Source of the DNA: a virus
Length of the DNA: 62,104 nucleotides
Reading direction: 5' to 3' (one strand)
Virus record (IMG/VR): IMGVR_UViG_3300037189_018914
Coordinates: 1-62,104 of that record
Shown: positions 51,411 through 59,516 of the stretch, piece by piece
Position numbering within the stretch: position 1 is the stretch's first letter
Layout: every line of letters begins with the position of its first letter
Translations under genes and position numbers: made by a program
The notes under the pieces: generated by a model
What the model was told of the DNA's origin: nothing
The model's input: only the letters and a program-made list of their open reading frames with translations
Database searches by the model: none

Positions 51411-52005
51411 TGTGTTCTCTTTCAAATTCTTCTGCTTGGGCCGCGTACTCGTATAGGTTGAATTCGCGGCAAAGTCTTTCGGGCACGTGGTCTTCGAGCC
51501 AGTCTTGTGTAAGCTCGCGGATATTGATCGTGTGCTCCCCGCCGTCGTGCGAGGTGCCTACAAAACCCATGCCCGGTTCAAAGTAATAGGCCCTGATACG
51601 GAAGCCAAGGTTTCGGCACATAAAGCCGTAGAAGCCGATTGGTGGGGCCCATGCGGTACTGAAGCTCAGTTTGACGCACTTCTTTCCGTCTTGTTCTTCT
51701 ATTTGGGCGGGCGGGTCGCCTGACTCACAGTCGCGGCCGAAATCCCACTTCACGCCCCAGTTATCGCAGCACCAGTCGTACCAATGCGGGGCACCGTACT
51801 TTTTGACGTTCTCGGCCTGTTTCTGCTCTAGTTCTTTTTGTTTCTCGTCGTCGCCGACATAGCCGGCGGTGGTTTCTTTTAGTTCTTGCGGGCAAGGCCA
51901 GAACGTATTCATGGTCTGCCCGTTATTAAACGCGGCGACGAGGCTTTGCAGCATTTCTTCGTCGTCGTGCTCAAATGTGACGGTGTTCATGCACCAATTA
52001 GGCAT
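51403..52005 (-). CDS. DUF1281/YubB ferredoxin-like-domain protein
   Basis: 200 residues. The opening MPNWCMNTVTFE, the PCPQELKET region, GAPHWYDWCCDNWGVKWDFG and FSTAWAPPIGFY match the YubB/DUF1281 family found on plasmids and phages (MPNWCxNxV, WYDWCxxNWGTKWD, TAWSPP). Function unknown. Confidence in the family is high because several anchor motifs agree in order. Confidence 0.82.
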   Translation of the reverse strand: MPNWCMNTVTFEHDDEEMLQSLVAAFNNGQTMNTFWPCPQELKETTAGYVGDDEKQKELEQKQAENVKKYGAPHWYDWCCDNWGVKWDFGRDCESGDPPAQIEEQDGKKCVKLSFSTAWAPPIGFYGFMCRNLGFRIRAYYFEPGMGFVGTSHDGGEHTINIRELTQDWLEDHVPERLCREFNLYEYAAQAEEFEREHND

Positions 52006-52543
52006 AGGTCAACCTGTGTGTGTTAAAAACGCGGATACGATTGCTGCGTGCAAGGATGGCGTTGGTTTTGGAGTTCAGCCGTTCACGGCCGCGGGCGTAT
52101 AGTTCCTTTTCCTCTTCCTCGCGAATTTGCCCGACATGGTTTTCGATGATGTCAAACAGTGAGTCTCGCGGCGTCTGGAAATTTCGCATCGCTTCTTCGA
52201 GCGAGCAGATTACGTTTTGCGAGCAATAGTGAACGGTGGGCTTCGTTCCAAAATTCTCAGCCACGATGTTTTGGTGCCGGGTTGTTGTCTGGCTGTGGCG
52301 GTCGGTATTGATAAAACAGGCGTCGGGGGCTCGGTTGTACATGCCCTCCCATGCCGCCGCGTAAAATAACGCGATGGCTAATGGGAATGTCTCGCGGTAC
52401 GAATACACGCTGTACGAGTGCGGCCGCAGTCTGCTAGAAAACCGCCAACCAATTCCGTTGTGTACATAAACTCGCCCGCACCGGAACTCGTAATACTGTG
52501 ATAGTTTTCGGCGTGCTTCACTGTAAGTTCTACACGTGATCAT
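51998..52543 (-). CDS. Hypothetical protein, 181 aa
   Basis: Contains YYEFRCGRVYVHNGIGWRFS, PLAIALFYAAAWEGMYNRAP and a helical, charged C-terminal half (IREEEEKELYARGRERLNSK). Basic and aromatic-rich. No family recognised. Overlaps both neighbours by a few bases. Confidence 0.68.
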   Translation of the reverse strand: MITCRTYSEARRKLSQYYEFRCGRVYVHNGIGWRFSSRLRPHSYSVYSYRETFPLAIALFYAAAWEGMYNRAPDACFINTDRHSQTTTRHQNIVAENFGTKPTVHYCSQNVICSLEEAMRNFQTPRDSLFDIIENHVGQIREEEEKELYARGRERLNSKTNAILARSNRIRVFNTHRLTYA

Positions 52544-52760
52544 CGTGCTCTTCGTCTGCGTGGATTAGAAACTCGGGGATGTCCGCCTCGGTGGCGTTGT
52601 CCGGGGCCGGCTGAACTTCCAAATACTGGTCAAGTTCGCCAAACTTGATCGCGTTCTCGATGTCTTCGAGAATGCAGACCTTGGCATCTTCGATCATTTC
52701 ATTGTTGTCTAAATCGACCACGTACCCGAGGTCGAAAGCGATTCTGCCTAAACGTGGCAT
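52530..52760 (-). CDS. Small acidic protein, 76 aa
   Basis: MPRLGRIAFDLGYVVDLDNN opens a two-strand start; VCILEDIENAIKFGELDQYL is helical; the end DADEEHDDHV-like tail is acidic. No family recognised. Confidence 0.68.
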   Translation of the reverse strand: MPRLGRIAFDLGYVVDLDNNEMIEDAKVCILEDIENAIKFGELDQYLEVQPAPDNATEADIPEFLIHADEEHDDHV

Positions 52761-53164
52761 GCTGTTTTCTCCGTGTCGCCGGCAATGGCTTCAAGCGGTC
52801 CAAGGTGCCGTTCCCACTGAGCGGCAGCCCACCGCAGCACCTGCCGGCGGGTTTTGTCGTCTTGGATAATTCTGGTGCGAATGCTCCAGCGGTTGTCGCC
52901 CTCAAGCTCGACGGTGAAAAAGCCGCACGCTTGGATTTTCACAGCCGTACAAAGCGGGGCGTTAAACACAACATAAAAGTTGTTGGGGCAGTGGGCGTGG
53001 CCTTCGCAACTGTACTCGGTCGTTGCCCCTAACTGTTCAAGCATCAGGACGAAATAGTTGACGCCGCGTTCGAGCGGCTCGGTGTATATCCCGCACGGCG
53101 AATGCCTGTGCAGTACAAGTTTTCTAGCCTTATCCCAAGGCGATTTGGGCGTCTTCTTCTTCAT
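52748..53164 (-). CDS. Conserved protein with SCEGH motif, 138 aa
   Basis: ERGVNYFVLMLEQLGATTEY and SCEGHAHCPNNFYVVFNAP form a conserved-looking motif (LG....SCEGH....YV.F) seen in other small phage proteins. Cys/His residues could bind metal. Function unknown. Overlaps the next gene by 35 bp. Confidence 0.7.
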   Translation of the reverse strand: MKKKTPKSPWDKARKLVLHRHSPCGIYTEPLERGVNYFVLMLEQLGATTEYSCEGHAHCPNNFYVVFNAPLCTAVKIQACGFFTVELEGDNRWSIRTRIIQDDKTRRQVLRWAAAQWERHLGPLEAIAGDTEKTACHV

Positions 53165-53516
53165 GTTGGCGTTCCAGTTCTTTCTCTAGGCTCTTGCCGC
53201 GGCCTAACATCCAGCGTTCTGGTTTGATGTTGCCATACCAGTCAGCCAGCGTAGGAATCTTGCCTAAGTCTTCTTTCACGTGCTGCTCGGCGATGTACCT
53301 GACCGGCACCACGCGACCGTCGCAGTTGACGATCGTCTTGCCGAAGACCCGCTCGCATTCAAATATGCCCTCGCTGTGGTGCCGGAGGGCTCGATGACGA
53401 AAGTCGGCCATATGCCGCTTAGACTCGTCAAACCAGTCGTGGATGGGCTGGTAGTCGTCTACGCAGCCGCCCCACTTATTCATGCTCGACAGTGCGTGAT
53501 GGTACGGGTGTGCCAT
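53130..53516 (-). CDS. DUF6915-like protein, 128 aa
   Basis: ATG at 53514-53516 starts MAHPYHHALSSMNKWGGCVD, followed by DDYQPIHDWFDESKRHMADF and RHRALRHHSEGIFECERVFG. This order (MAHPYHHALSS, IHDWFDESK, RHRALRHH.EGIF.CE) matches the DUF6915 family as I know it. It is His-rich; function unknown. The longer reading to 53585 lacks support. Confidence 0.72.
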   Translation of the reverse strand: MAHPYHHALSSMNKWGGCVDDYQPIHDWFDESKRHMADFRHRALRHHSEGIFECERVFGKTIVNCDGRVVPVRYIAEQHVKEDLGKIPTLADWYGNIKPERWMLGRGKSLEKELERQHEEEDAQIALG

Positions 53517-53757
53517 TTTCAACCCCTTCTGGTGGTTTGAAGTAAGACCACATGATCGGCTGTGTAATGTTTTCGCCGCCGTCACGAGTCCAGAGGTTTT
53601 TGTGCGGCCAACTGCCTATCTGCCGCGGGTAATGATATTTGCATAAGAGAACGGCTTCCGGGCCAAAGTAGCCGAGAACGCGGCGACCTCGTGGCGGAAG
53701 TTTTTCAGCCGTGATGTTCCATTTCAACACCGTAGACAGGGCCATGGTGTGTGTCAT
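53476..53757 (-). CDS. DUF551-like protein, 93 aa
   Basis: LPPRGRRVLGYFGPEAVLLC, GSWPHKNLWTRDGGENITQP and IMWSYFKPPEG give the P..G..VLgyf and HW.plP.pP-like endings of DUF551-type proteins. Start overlaps the preceding stop (ATGA at 53754-53757); a second ATG at 53745 is possible. Overlaps the DUF6915-like gene by 41 bp. Confidence 0.62.
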   Translation of the reverse strand: MTHTMALSTVLKWNITAEKLPPRGRRVLGYFGPEAVLLCKYHYPRQIGSWPHKNLWTRDGGENITQPIMWSYFKPPEGVENGTPVPSRTVEHE

Positions 53758-54023
53758 TCCTTCCGCACAGCTTCGCGTGCTCCGGCCAGACTAATGACGT
53801 GTGTCGGGTCTTGCTGATTAATGTCGGCCCACACGAGAACGCGGACGTCTTTTTCGTAATACTCGATAACGACAGGCCACCCATATCCCTCTGCCGATCC
53901 GCAGTCGCCAGTGCCTTCTGGTCGGATAAGAATCGCGTTGTCGCCGTGCTCGATGACGCACGGCACGGGATCAAGGTCGCCGCTCCAGTCGTCACGCAGG
54001 AACGTTTTGATGGTTGTGGTCAT
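53754..54023 (-). CDS. Hypothetical protein, 89 aa
   Basis: Contains CVIEHGDNAILIRPEGTGDC, WPVVIEYYEKDVRVLVWADI and an end ISLAGAREAVRKE; a beta-sheet with a C-terminal helix, resembling small phage proteins of unknown function. Confidence 0.7.
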   Translation of the reverse strand: MTTTIKTFLRDDWSGDLDPVPCVIEHGDNAILIRPEGTGDCGSAEGYGWPVVIEYYEKDVRVLVWADINQQDPTHVISLAGAREAVRKE

Positions 54024-54025
54024 GG

Positions 54026-54355
54026 TTAGTCGTAAAACACCTGAGTGTGCTTGTCTCCCTCGTTGGCCTTTTTGACGGCCTTAGCAAGCCGCACGGTCCA
54101 CGGGGGCAACTGGTCTTCGTCCTGTGCGTGGACCCAGTCCAACGCGGCTTCGGAGGCCCTGAGCAGGTCTTCCGCCGCGGAAAGGAGCAGAGCGTCTTTT
54201 TCACACTTGTGGACGTCGTCATCAAGCCATACGGTCGCAATAACTTCGTCTTCGTTTACGTCGACGATGTTGTAGTGCGGCCCGCCCATAATGTTCATAA
54301 AATTCTGGTCATCAACCTCGTAAATCGCTGCTATGTTTCGTTTCTTTTTGGCCAT
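54026..54355 (-). CDS. Hypothetical protein, 109 aa
   Basis: MAKKKRNIAAIYEVDDQNFM, then strands (IATVWLDDDVHK) and a helix (AAEDLLRASEAALDWVHAQD). The distance to neighbours is 2 bp on each side. No family recognised. Confidence 0.7.
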   Translation of the reverse strand: MAKKKRNIAAIYEVDDQNFMNIMGGPHYNIVDVNEDEVIATVWLDDDVHKCEKDALLLSAAEDLLRASEAALDWVHAQDEDQLPPWTVRLAKAVKKANEGDKHTQVFYD

Positions 54356-54357
54356 GA

Positions 54358-54567
54358 TTATTCGTTCGTGTAGAGGTTGAGAGTCATGGCGATGTCGTCA
54401 TGAGTTCCCGACCAGTCCATCTTTCGTTCGACCAGTTCTGCGGCGTGTTCCCATTCGTCGTTGTCTTCTCGGTCAAACTGGTCTGCCTCCCAATACGCTA
54501 GCAAGACGCTTTTGACGCCACGCTTTTTGGCGTCTTTCAGGTTTTCAATCGCTTCGTCAATTGTCAT
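54358..54567 (-). CDS. Small conserved phage protein, 69 aa
   Basis: Starts MTIDEAIENLKDAKKRGVKS; LLAYWEADQFDREDNDEWEH and VERKMDWSGTHDDIAM follow the pattern MTIxEAIExLK...G.K...AyW.A..F....W...v..v...DWS..H.D. of small phage proteins. Upstream extension to 54825 is a shadow of the next gene. Confidence 0.72.
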   Translation of the reverse strand: MTIDEAIENLKDAKKRGVKSVLLAYWEADQFDREDNDEWEHAAELVERKMDWSGTHDDIAMTLNLYTNE

Positions 54568-54574
54568 CTGTGCG

Positions 54575-54940
54575 TTACGCTTCCGTGGGCTGGCGAACAG
54601 TCGGCAGGTCATCGAGGTGTTTGTGCAAAGCTTCTTGGTAGACGCGGGCCTGAAACCCACGCCCCAGCTTTGCTTCGCACCGCAGGCCAAAGTCGCGAAC
54701 CATGCTTTCGAGCATGTCCAGCCCGTAGATGCCCTGCATTTCAACGACGGGGTTTCCGTCCGGGCCGGAAATGATGTACTTCGGATCGCTGAAATCGCTT
54801 CGGTAGGTGCTGGAGCAGCGGTCAATCAAATCTTGCGGAACGCCGACTTCTGCAAACGCCTCTGGTTTAAATATCGTATGCCCATCGCAGATGTCAGCCG
54901 CGGCAAGCACAATCTTTGGGTCAATTTCAATCCACTTCAT
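54575..54940 (-). CDS. Conserved hypothetical protein, 121 aa
   Basis: Starts MKWIEIDPKIVLAAADICDG. The segment GPDGNPVVEMQGIYGLDMLE with SMVRDFGLRCEAKLGRGFQA looks conserved. Overlaps the upstream gene by 14 bp. Function unknown. Confidence 0.7.
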   Translation of the reverse strand: MKWIEIDPKIVLAAADICDGHTIFKPEAFAEVGVPQDLIDRCSSTYRSDFSDPKYIISGPDGNPVVEMQGIYGLDMLESMVRDFGLRCEAKLGRGFQARVYQEALHKHLDDLPTVRQPTEA

Positions 54941-55172
54941 TTTCTATCTCCTTTCGCATTTCTTCTGTTTCAGAATCGAACGCATAGGTACTGGCCAGAC
55001 AGTCGCAGTCCTCGAAGTTTCGGGCGTAGATGTCTACGACTACACCTTCATCGGTCTTTTTGATGTATATGGAGAAATCCTTGACGCCGATCCACGTGCT
55101 GTCGGCACGGCGGGACAATTCAGCGTCTGTCTCTTCGTGCAGCTTTACTCGTTTTTTCTTTTGCCCGGTCAT
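54927..55172 (-). CDS. Small hypothetical protein, 81 aa
   Basis: The basic start MTGQKKKRVKLHEETDAELS leads to strands (VKDFSIYIKKTDEGVVVDIY) and an acidic end (ETEEMRKEIENEVD). One base overlaps the upstream gene. No family recognised. Confidence 0.68.
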   Translation of the reverse strand: MTGQKKKRVKLHEETDAELSRRADSTWIGVKDFSIYIKKTDEGVVVDIYARNFEDCDCLASTYAFDSETEEMRKEIENEVD

Positions 55173-55708
55173 CAGAACGTGAAATTCTCTGTGTTGTATT
55201 CCATTATCCGCTCATTGTGCTCAACGGAAATTTCGCCGGATGCGGTGTCGATCACGATGGTGCCAAAGCTGCCGTCGTTGATTTCCCAGCCGCCGGGCAG
55301 CAGGTCAAACGCGTCGTCCATAATTTCGGACTCGATAACGTCGGCTGTTGTGTCATTGTTCTGCAGATGCTGTTTCAGTTCTGCTTCAAACTTCTTGCAG
55401 AACTTTTTTAGCGTCATATTCTTTGGCTTACCTTCGGCAATCTCGGCCTGTTCTTCTTCTGAGCATTCGGTAAGGCACTTATTTGTATCGGGCGTATAAG
55501 CAACAGTGGACGAATACATGTCACCCGAATCACCACTTCCGTCGTATTCAAACGTGATGCTCACGGCTCCGAGAGCGTGAAATGCTTTGGCGTAATCTTT
55601 GAGGCGTCCAACGCCGGCGGCTTGCTTTGCCATGGTTCTCCCCATGAGTTCGTTGACGAGGCTACGTAGCCTTTGCTGGGCTTCTTTGTCTTCGTTAGTA
55701 AGAGGCAT
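55172..55708 (-). CDS. DUF6878-like protein, 178 aa
   Basis: The C-terminal segment LLPGGWEINDGSFGTIVIDT with GEISVEHNERIMEYN resembles DUF6878 (LPgGWEinEGSyGti.fD). The N-terminal half is helical (QQRLRSLVNELMGRTMAKQA). Overlaps the 167-residue gene by 14 bp. Function unknown. Confidence 0.62.
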   Translation of the reverse strand: MPLTNEDKEAQQRLRSLVNELMGRTMAKQAAGVGRLKDYAKAFHALGAVSITFEYDGSGDSGDMYSSTVAYTPDTNKCLTECSEEEQAEIAEGKPKNMTLKKFCKKFEAELKQHLQNNDTTADVIESEIMDDAFDLLPGGWEINDGSFGTIVIDTASGEISVEHNERIMEYNTENFTF

Positions 55709-56198
55709 AGATGGTGCAGGGCTTGCCCGTTTCTGCCTCCTTGCGTTCGGCTAATGCAACAAAATCCTGAAACGACTGCACGACTCGATCAACCTCTTCG
55801 GTGCCGGCGTCAGGATACAGCCGCTTATATCGCTCCCGGATGGCCTCTTCGACCGTCATTGGGCAGGTGATGTCGCTGAGCACCTGACCGCTCACGGCCA
55901 TACCGCTGGTCTTCATTAGCTCTGAAAACATGGCCGCAGCCATGTGGCCGCCGTTGGCCCCGATAACGGGCTCTGTAACGTGCGTCAGCCGCTCACGCAG
56001 CGTCTCAGCCGGAATCTGTGCCTCGCAGTTGTCGGTTTCGAATGCCTCGCGGCACAGAATCTTGGTGGCGTACGGGCCGCCGTGGTAAGCCTCACGCAGA
56101 TAACCGACTTCGCCGGAAATGGTGCTCATTCCGGTGTACTGCTTCTGCTGGTCTTCCTCGGTCATGCCGTCCCACTTGAGGTAGATGTCAATTCCCAT
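55695..56198 (-). CDS. Conserved hypothetical protein, 167 aa
   Basis: The opening MGIDIYLKWDGMTEEDQQKQ and GEVGYLREAYHGGPYATKIL look like a conserved family of uncharacterised phage/bacterial proteins. The remainder is helical (LRERLTHVTEPVIGANGGHM). Function unknown. One base separates it from the next gene. Confidence 0.72.
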   Translation of the reverse strand: MGIDIYLKWDGMTEEDQQKQYTGMSTISGEVGYLREAYHGGPYATKILCREAFETDNCEAQIPAETLRERLTHVTEPVIGANGGHMAAAMFSELMKTSGMAVSGQVLSDITCPMTVEEAIRERYKRLYPDAGTEEVDRVVQSFQDFVALAERKEAETGKPCTIYASY

Positions 56199-56199
56199 G

Positions 56200-56427
56200 T
56201 TACTTGGCCTTTGCTTTCTTGAGGGCGTCGGTCCAGTTCGTCTTGTCGGCGTCGTATACGCTCATACCGCTGTCTGAATCCGTGCGGATATGGACAATCT
56301 TTTTGGGATCAAACTTTTCTTCGGCGAGGGCGACAGCCAGAATTTCTTCGACGCTGTCGCGTTCGGGGGCACAGATGACGAATTCTCGGGTCACAGAATC
56401 TTGTACTCGAACGTTGTAGTAAGGCAT
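56200..56427 (-). CDS. Small hypothetical protein, 75 aa
   Basis: ATG at 56425-56427 has GGAG six bases upstream. Starts MPYYNVRVQDSVTREFVICA; ends DALKKAKAK. A beta-sheet with a helix. First gene after a strong terminator, so a promoter should lie within or upstream of 56428-56510, or the gene relies on read-through. Confidence 0.72.
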   Translation of the reverse strand: MPYYNVRVQDSVTREFVICAPERDSVEEILAVALAEEKFDPKKIVHIRTDSDSGMSVYDADKTNWTDALKKAKAK

Positions 56428-56441
56428 TTCTGCTCCTAGGT

Positions 56442-56478
56442 AAAAAGAGAGGGCATCGAGTACGCACTCGATGCCCTC
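56442..56478 (-). terminator. Strong rho-independent terminator
   Basis: A perfect 13-bp stem GAGGGCATCGAGT / ACTCGATGCCCTC with loop GCGT on the minus strand, followed by TCTTTTT at 56448-56442. It lies just after the secreted C-rich protein gene, 33 bases past its stop. Confidence 0.92.
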
Positions 56479-56510
56479 CTTGGCATTACAGGTTTTTTGG
56501 CCAACCGGGA

Positions 56511-56852
56511 TTACCGGCGGGCGGGACGATAGACCGTGCGGGCCGTGTTCGTCTTGACGTACCCGCCGAACAGACGAGGACGGCACGACTCGCTTACCGA
56601 CTCTTCGACATTGTACAGCCGGCAGTTGGGACCGGTGCAGCAACGCCCGTTACGGCAGCGAGACGGGCTGGCCACAACCACCGTCGCCGGGGCGGGATCA
56701 GCCGCAACTACGGCCGTCGGGGCAGCCGCCGGAGCGGGAGCGGCGGCCGGAGTCGGCGAACCGTGGTTCAGAACACTGATGGTCTGGCCGGCATCCTGTC
56801 CGTGGACCAGACCGCAGACGCTGAAAATCAAAGCAGCAAAAACAAAACGCAT
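56511..56852 (-). CDS. Secreted cysteine-rich mini-protein, 113 aa
   Basis: ATG at 56850-56852 after AGAGG. Residues 1-19 (MRFVFAALIFSVCGLVHGQ) are a typical signal peptide. An Ala/Pro-rich linker follows (PAAAPAPAAAPTAVVAADPA), then CRNGRCCTGPNC and SCRPRLFGGYV. Six Cys in about 30 residues suggest disulfides outside the cytoplasm. Likely exported to the periplasm or cell surface of the host. It ends before a strong terminator and has high GC codon bias, so high expression is expected. Function unknown; planctomycetal exported proteins with RxGxC repeats are the closest mental match. Confidence 0.7.
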   Translation of the reverse strand: MRFVFAALIFSVCGLVHGQDAGQTISVLNHGSPTPAAAPAPAAAPTAVVAADPAPATVVVASPSRCRNGRCCTGPNCRLYNVEESVSESCRPRLFGGYVKTNTARTVYRPARR

Positions 56853-56892
56853 CGTAACCTCTTCCTTGGTTATGTGGCTTTTACGCCACGGG

Positions 56893-57261
56893 TCAATCAT
56901 CCAAATCATCATAGTCCGGCTCGACGTACATTTGGTCGAGACCGCACTCTTCGATCTGCGTCCTGAGCTTTCTGTCGTTGTCAAGCAACGACAAAAACCA
57001 GTCGCAGATCGTCGCGTCCTCTTCTTTTGTCGGCGGCTGCATTTGCGTGTGCAGCCCGTCGATTTTAAAGAGTTTGCATTGGGCCCCCGTAATGGAGGTG
57101 TGTGGTGGATATCCGGGTTCGCCGTCGCCGTTTGGCGTGTACATAATCGCCGGTTCGCCCGGGTCGTAGTCGAACGCTACGTTGAATTCAAATTCGCCCG
57201 GCACGCCAAACGGGTTTTCCCCTTCGGAGTCGTCAATTTCCCACTGAATCCAGTTTGTCAT
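56893..57261 (-). CDS. Hypothetical protein, 122 aa
   Basis: ATG at 57259-57261 overlaps the stop of the 87-residue gene (ATGA). Starts MTNWIQWEIDDSEGENPFGV; includes FNVAFDYDPGEPAIMYTPNG and CDWFLSLLDNDRKLRTQIEE. Acidic. Resembles small phage proteins but no family named. Confidence 0.7.
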   Translation of the reverse strand: MTNWIQWEIDDSEGENPFGVPGEFEFNVAFDYDPGEPAIMYTPNGDGEPGYPPHTSITGAQCKLFKIDGLHTQMQPPTKEEDATICDWFLSLLDNDRKLRTQIEECGLDQMYVEPDYDDLDD

Positions 57262-57521
57262 GACTGTGCCTGCACGTGTTCCGTTTGCATCTTGGTGTTG
57301 AGCCACTCTTCCTCGGCGGCAAGAGCGGCTGCTCGGTCAGGAAACCCTGTCATCAGCGGACCGCCGACAGGAGACAGGTCTGCATACCATTGACCGGGAT
57401 TGTTCTGGTCGGGCTCAACGTGGCTGGCTCGCTTGATGTCGAGTTGTCCAAGGCTCGCGAGGGAAATCTTTTCGCCGTACAGGCATTGGGTCGTACCGTT
57501 CGGTCGGAAGTATAGGTTCAT
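57258..57521 (-). CDS. Conserved phage protein, 87 aa
   Basis: The segment KRASHVEPDQNNPGQWYADL with SPVGGPLMTGFPDRAAALAA and EEEWLN follows a recognisable small family (RASHVEP...GxWxADLSPVGGP.LG.F..R..ALxAE..WL). Function unknown. ATGA overlaps on both sides. Confidence 0.75.
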   Translation of the reverse strand: MNLYFRPNGTTQCLYGEKISLASLGQLDIKRASHVEPDQNNPGQWYADLSPVGGPLMTGFPDRAAALAAEEEWLNTKMQTEHVQAQS

Positions 57522-58519
57522 GTTGCCGCCTCTTGCAACCGCTGCACACGACGCGGACCCGGCTGCACGGCCAAGTAGTTGACCTGTCTTACCGGAAACC
57601 CTTGCACGGGCTGGTTTTGGTACTGTGGGATATTTGGGGTGCTCGTCGCCACGATCGGATTTCGGGCGGCTGACAAGGCTGACTCAAGCGTATGACGTGA
57701 ACCGAAATGCCGGTTCTGGAAAACAAGCGTGCCACCAATTTCTGGCCGGTAGTTGTTAGCGTCGTTGCCCGTCGTGTTAATACGACAACGCACCAGTATG
57801 GCATTTTGCTGTACAACGATCGGCGACCAGATCATAGTTTCTTCTGTCAAAATAGCGTGGCCGCAGATGCTCACCCGTTCGTTTGGATTTCTATTGTGGA
57901 TTGCTGTTCTTCGCAGCAGTTGGCTGAAGCCAGATATCCAAACAAAACCGTTGATAACGGCGTCGATAACTGTGCACTGCTCGTCGGCTCGGCTGTTGCC
58001 AGAAAACTCGCAGCGAATGAGAACCGCACGGCCGGCAATCACAGGGTTGTCACGAAACGTGGACGAAATAACCTGTGCGTTGTCTGTGATCGTCGTGCCA
58101 CCGAATACCCGAGAGGTGCCCGAGACGACAGCAAATCCGTTTATTCGTGCGTTCTCACCAATGATTGCTACGTCACTCACGCATGACTTGCCGCACACAA
58201 ACGCGTTCTGCTTGATAATGGCGTGGCCAGATATTGTCGCACTGCCACCAACGCGAGCTTTGCCTTCGAGGCGGACTTTGCCGGAGATATAGGCGTTTTC
58301 GAATACCTCGCATCGCGGACCAACGTAGACGCTGTCTTCTACAACGGCCGTGCGAGCCACCCACCCGCGACCGTTAACATGTCGTTTGGCCGGCACGCGA
58401 CCCATACCATTTTTGAAATCGTGTTTTTGAATTCTTGGCTTTTTGATATCCAGCATAACCCCCAGTTGCTCAACTGGAGGTGGTGTGATCGTTGCTGTGT
58501 CGATTAACGTCATCCTCAA
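57518..58519 (-). CDS. Left-handed beta-helix (hexapeptide-repeat) protein, 333 aa
   Basis: Many short hexad-like strands: RVGGSATISGHAIIKQNAFV, CGKSCVSDVAIIGENARING, GTSRVFGGTTITDNAQVISS and RVSICGHAILTEETMIWSP. This is the layout of YdcK- and acyltransferase-like left-handed beta-helices. The N-terminal 60 residues and the C-terminal Pro/Gln-rich 60 are outside the helix. A sugar acyltransferase would be the enzymatic reading, but no catalytic His is obvious, so a structural role (virion surface or decoration) is equally possible. ATGA overlap with the coiled-coil gene. Confidence 0.72.
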   Translation of the reverse strand: MRMTLIDTATITPPPVEQLGVMLDIKKPRIQKHDFKNGMGRVPAKRHVNGRGWVARTAVVEDSVYVGPRCEVFENAYISGKVRLEGKARVGGSATISGHAIIKQNAFVCGKSCVSDVAIIGENARINGFAVVSGTSRVFGGTTITDNAQVISSTFRDNPVIAGRAVLIRCEFSGNSRADEQCTVIDAVINGFVWISGFSQLLRRTAIHNRNPNERVSICGHAILTEETMIWSPIVVQQNAILVRCRINTTGNDANNYRPEIGGTLVFQNRHFGSRHTLESALSAARNPIVATSTPNIPQYQNQPVQGFPVRQVNYLAVQPGPRRVQRLQEAAT

Positions 58520-59460
58520 CCCATGGGCATCACACGTCGCCGCGGGGCGTTCGTGATCAGATTGTCTAACGATGACTGCACGGTAGCCATCTGCTGACTG
58601 AGGTTTCGTCGCACCTCGTCGTTATTACGCAGTTCCTTGACCTCCACGCCGGCAACAAGGTCGTTGGCCTGCTTGATCAGATTCTCAAGCTGGTCGTTCG
58701 ACCTGACGTTCATGCGGCGGAAGTTTTCATAGAACTCTTTGAAATTCTCGACCGCGGACGACCGGAACGTCTTCTTTGTTCCGTCTGGCTCGTCTGCCAG
58801 TCGTTCGATAAGGTGCGAAACCAGTTCCTGCAACCGTTCGGCAAACGCCTGCTCGGTCATGAGGACAGCGGTTTCGAATCGCTCCTGCACGCGACGCTGT
58901 TCCTGCTCATACAGGTCAGGATTAAAAGTCATCAGGTAGTTGGGGGCTTCAACGGCGGGGTACTCCCACTTGATGTCAAAGACGCCCTCAAGGGTAGACG
59001 GGTAGTCGGCAGCATTAAACAGGTCGCCCAGTTTTTGCCGTGCCGCTTCCTTGAGGGTCTCGTACTCCAGTTGTAAATTGGCAGCCGCTGCGGCGAGTTG
59101 CTCCTTGAACTCCCGCATCTTTACTTCAAATGCCTCAACATCTGACTGCTTGATCAGGCGGACGCCCTCCTGCGGATAGGGCAGCGTCATGCTCCGCCAA
59201 TAACCAGATACCTGACTCTTGAGTGCCGTCAGCACCCGATATGTCGGATTCTTTGTGTCGATGAGTTTCTTTGATGCCGTGACGAGGTCTGTCTCGGCGT
59301 GAAACGTATCAGCCGCCTGTTTGGTCTGGGCGTCCGACAGCTTTCGCTGCGTCCCCAGCCACGAGAACGACACCCGCACGGCACCCATCGTTTGCCGCAA
59401 TTCGTTGGCGGTCTGGGTTACGGTATCGGCAGTGGTTGGGGCTGCGGTTTCTGTTGACAT
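58516..59460 (-). CDS. Coiled-coil protein of the AAA cassette, DUF3150-like
   Basis: 314 residues. Predicted helical with long coiled coils (VKMREFKEQLAAAAANLQLE, RVQERFETAVLMTEQAFAER). The centre PQEGVRLIKQSDVEAFEVKM recalls DUF3150 proteins that neighbour AAA ATPases in plasmids and phages; the match is by pattern only. Encoded directly after the Ycf46-like ATPase, separated by 56 bp including a perfect hairpin. A partner or substrate adaptor of the ATPase is inferred. Confidence 0.62.
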   Translation of the reverse strand: MSTETAAPTTADTVTQTANELRQTMGAVRVSFSWLGTQRKLSDAQTKQAADTFHAETDLVTASKKLIDTKNPTYRVLTALKSQVSGYWRSMTLPYPQEGVRLIKQSDVEAFEVKMREFKEQLAAAAANLQLEYETLKEAARQKLGDLFNAADYPSTLEGVFDIKWEYPAVEAPNYLMTFNPDLYEQEQRRVQERFETAVLMTEQAFAERLQELVSHLIERLADEPDGTKKTFRSSAVENFKEFYENFRRMNVRSNDQLENLIKQANDLVAGVEVKELRNNDEVRRNLSQQMATVQSSLDNLITNAPRRRVMPMG

Positions 59461-59478
59461 AATCAGTCGTCCTTTGGT

Positions 59479-59498
59479 TTTTCACTGCGTAGTGAAAA
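59479..59498 (-). promoter_or_regulatory. Perfect 8-bp inverted repeat upstream of the coiled-coil gene
   Basis: TTTTCACT-ACGC-AGTGAAAA on the minus strand, symmetric, no T run, 19 bases before the ATG at 59460. Operator or RNA hairpin; cannot decide. Confidence 0.5.
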
Positions 59499-59516
59499 TT
59501 GGGTTATCTGTAAAAA

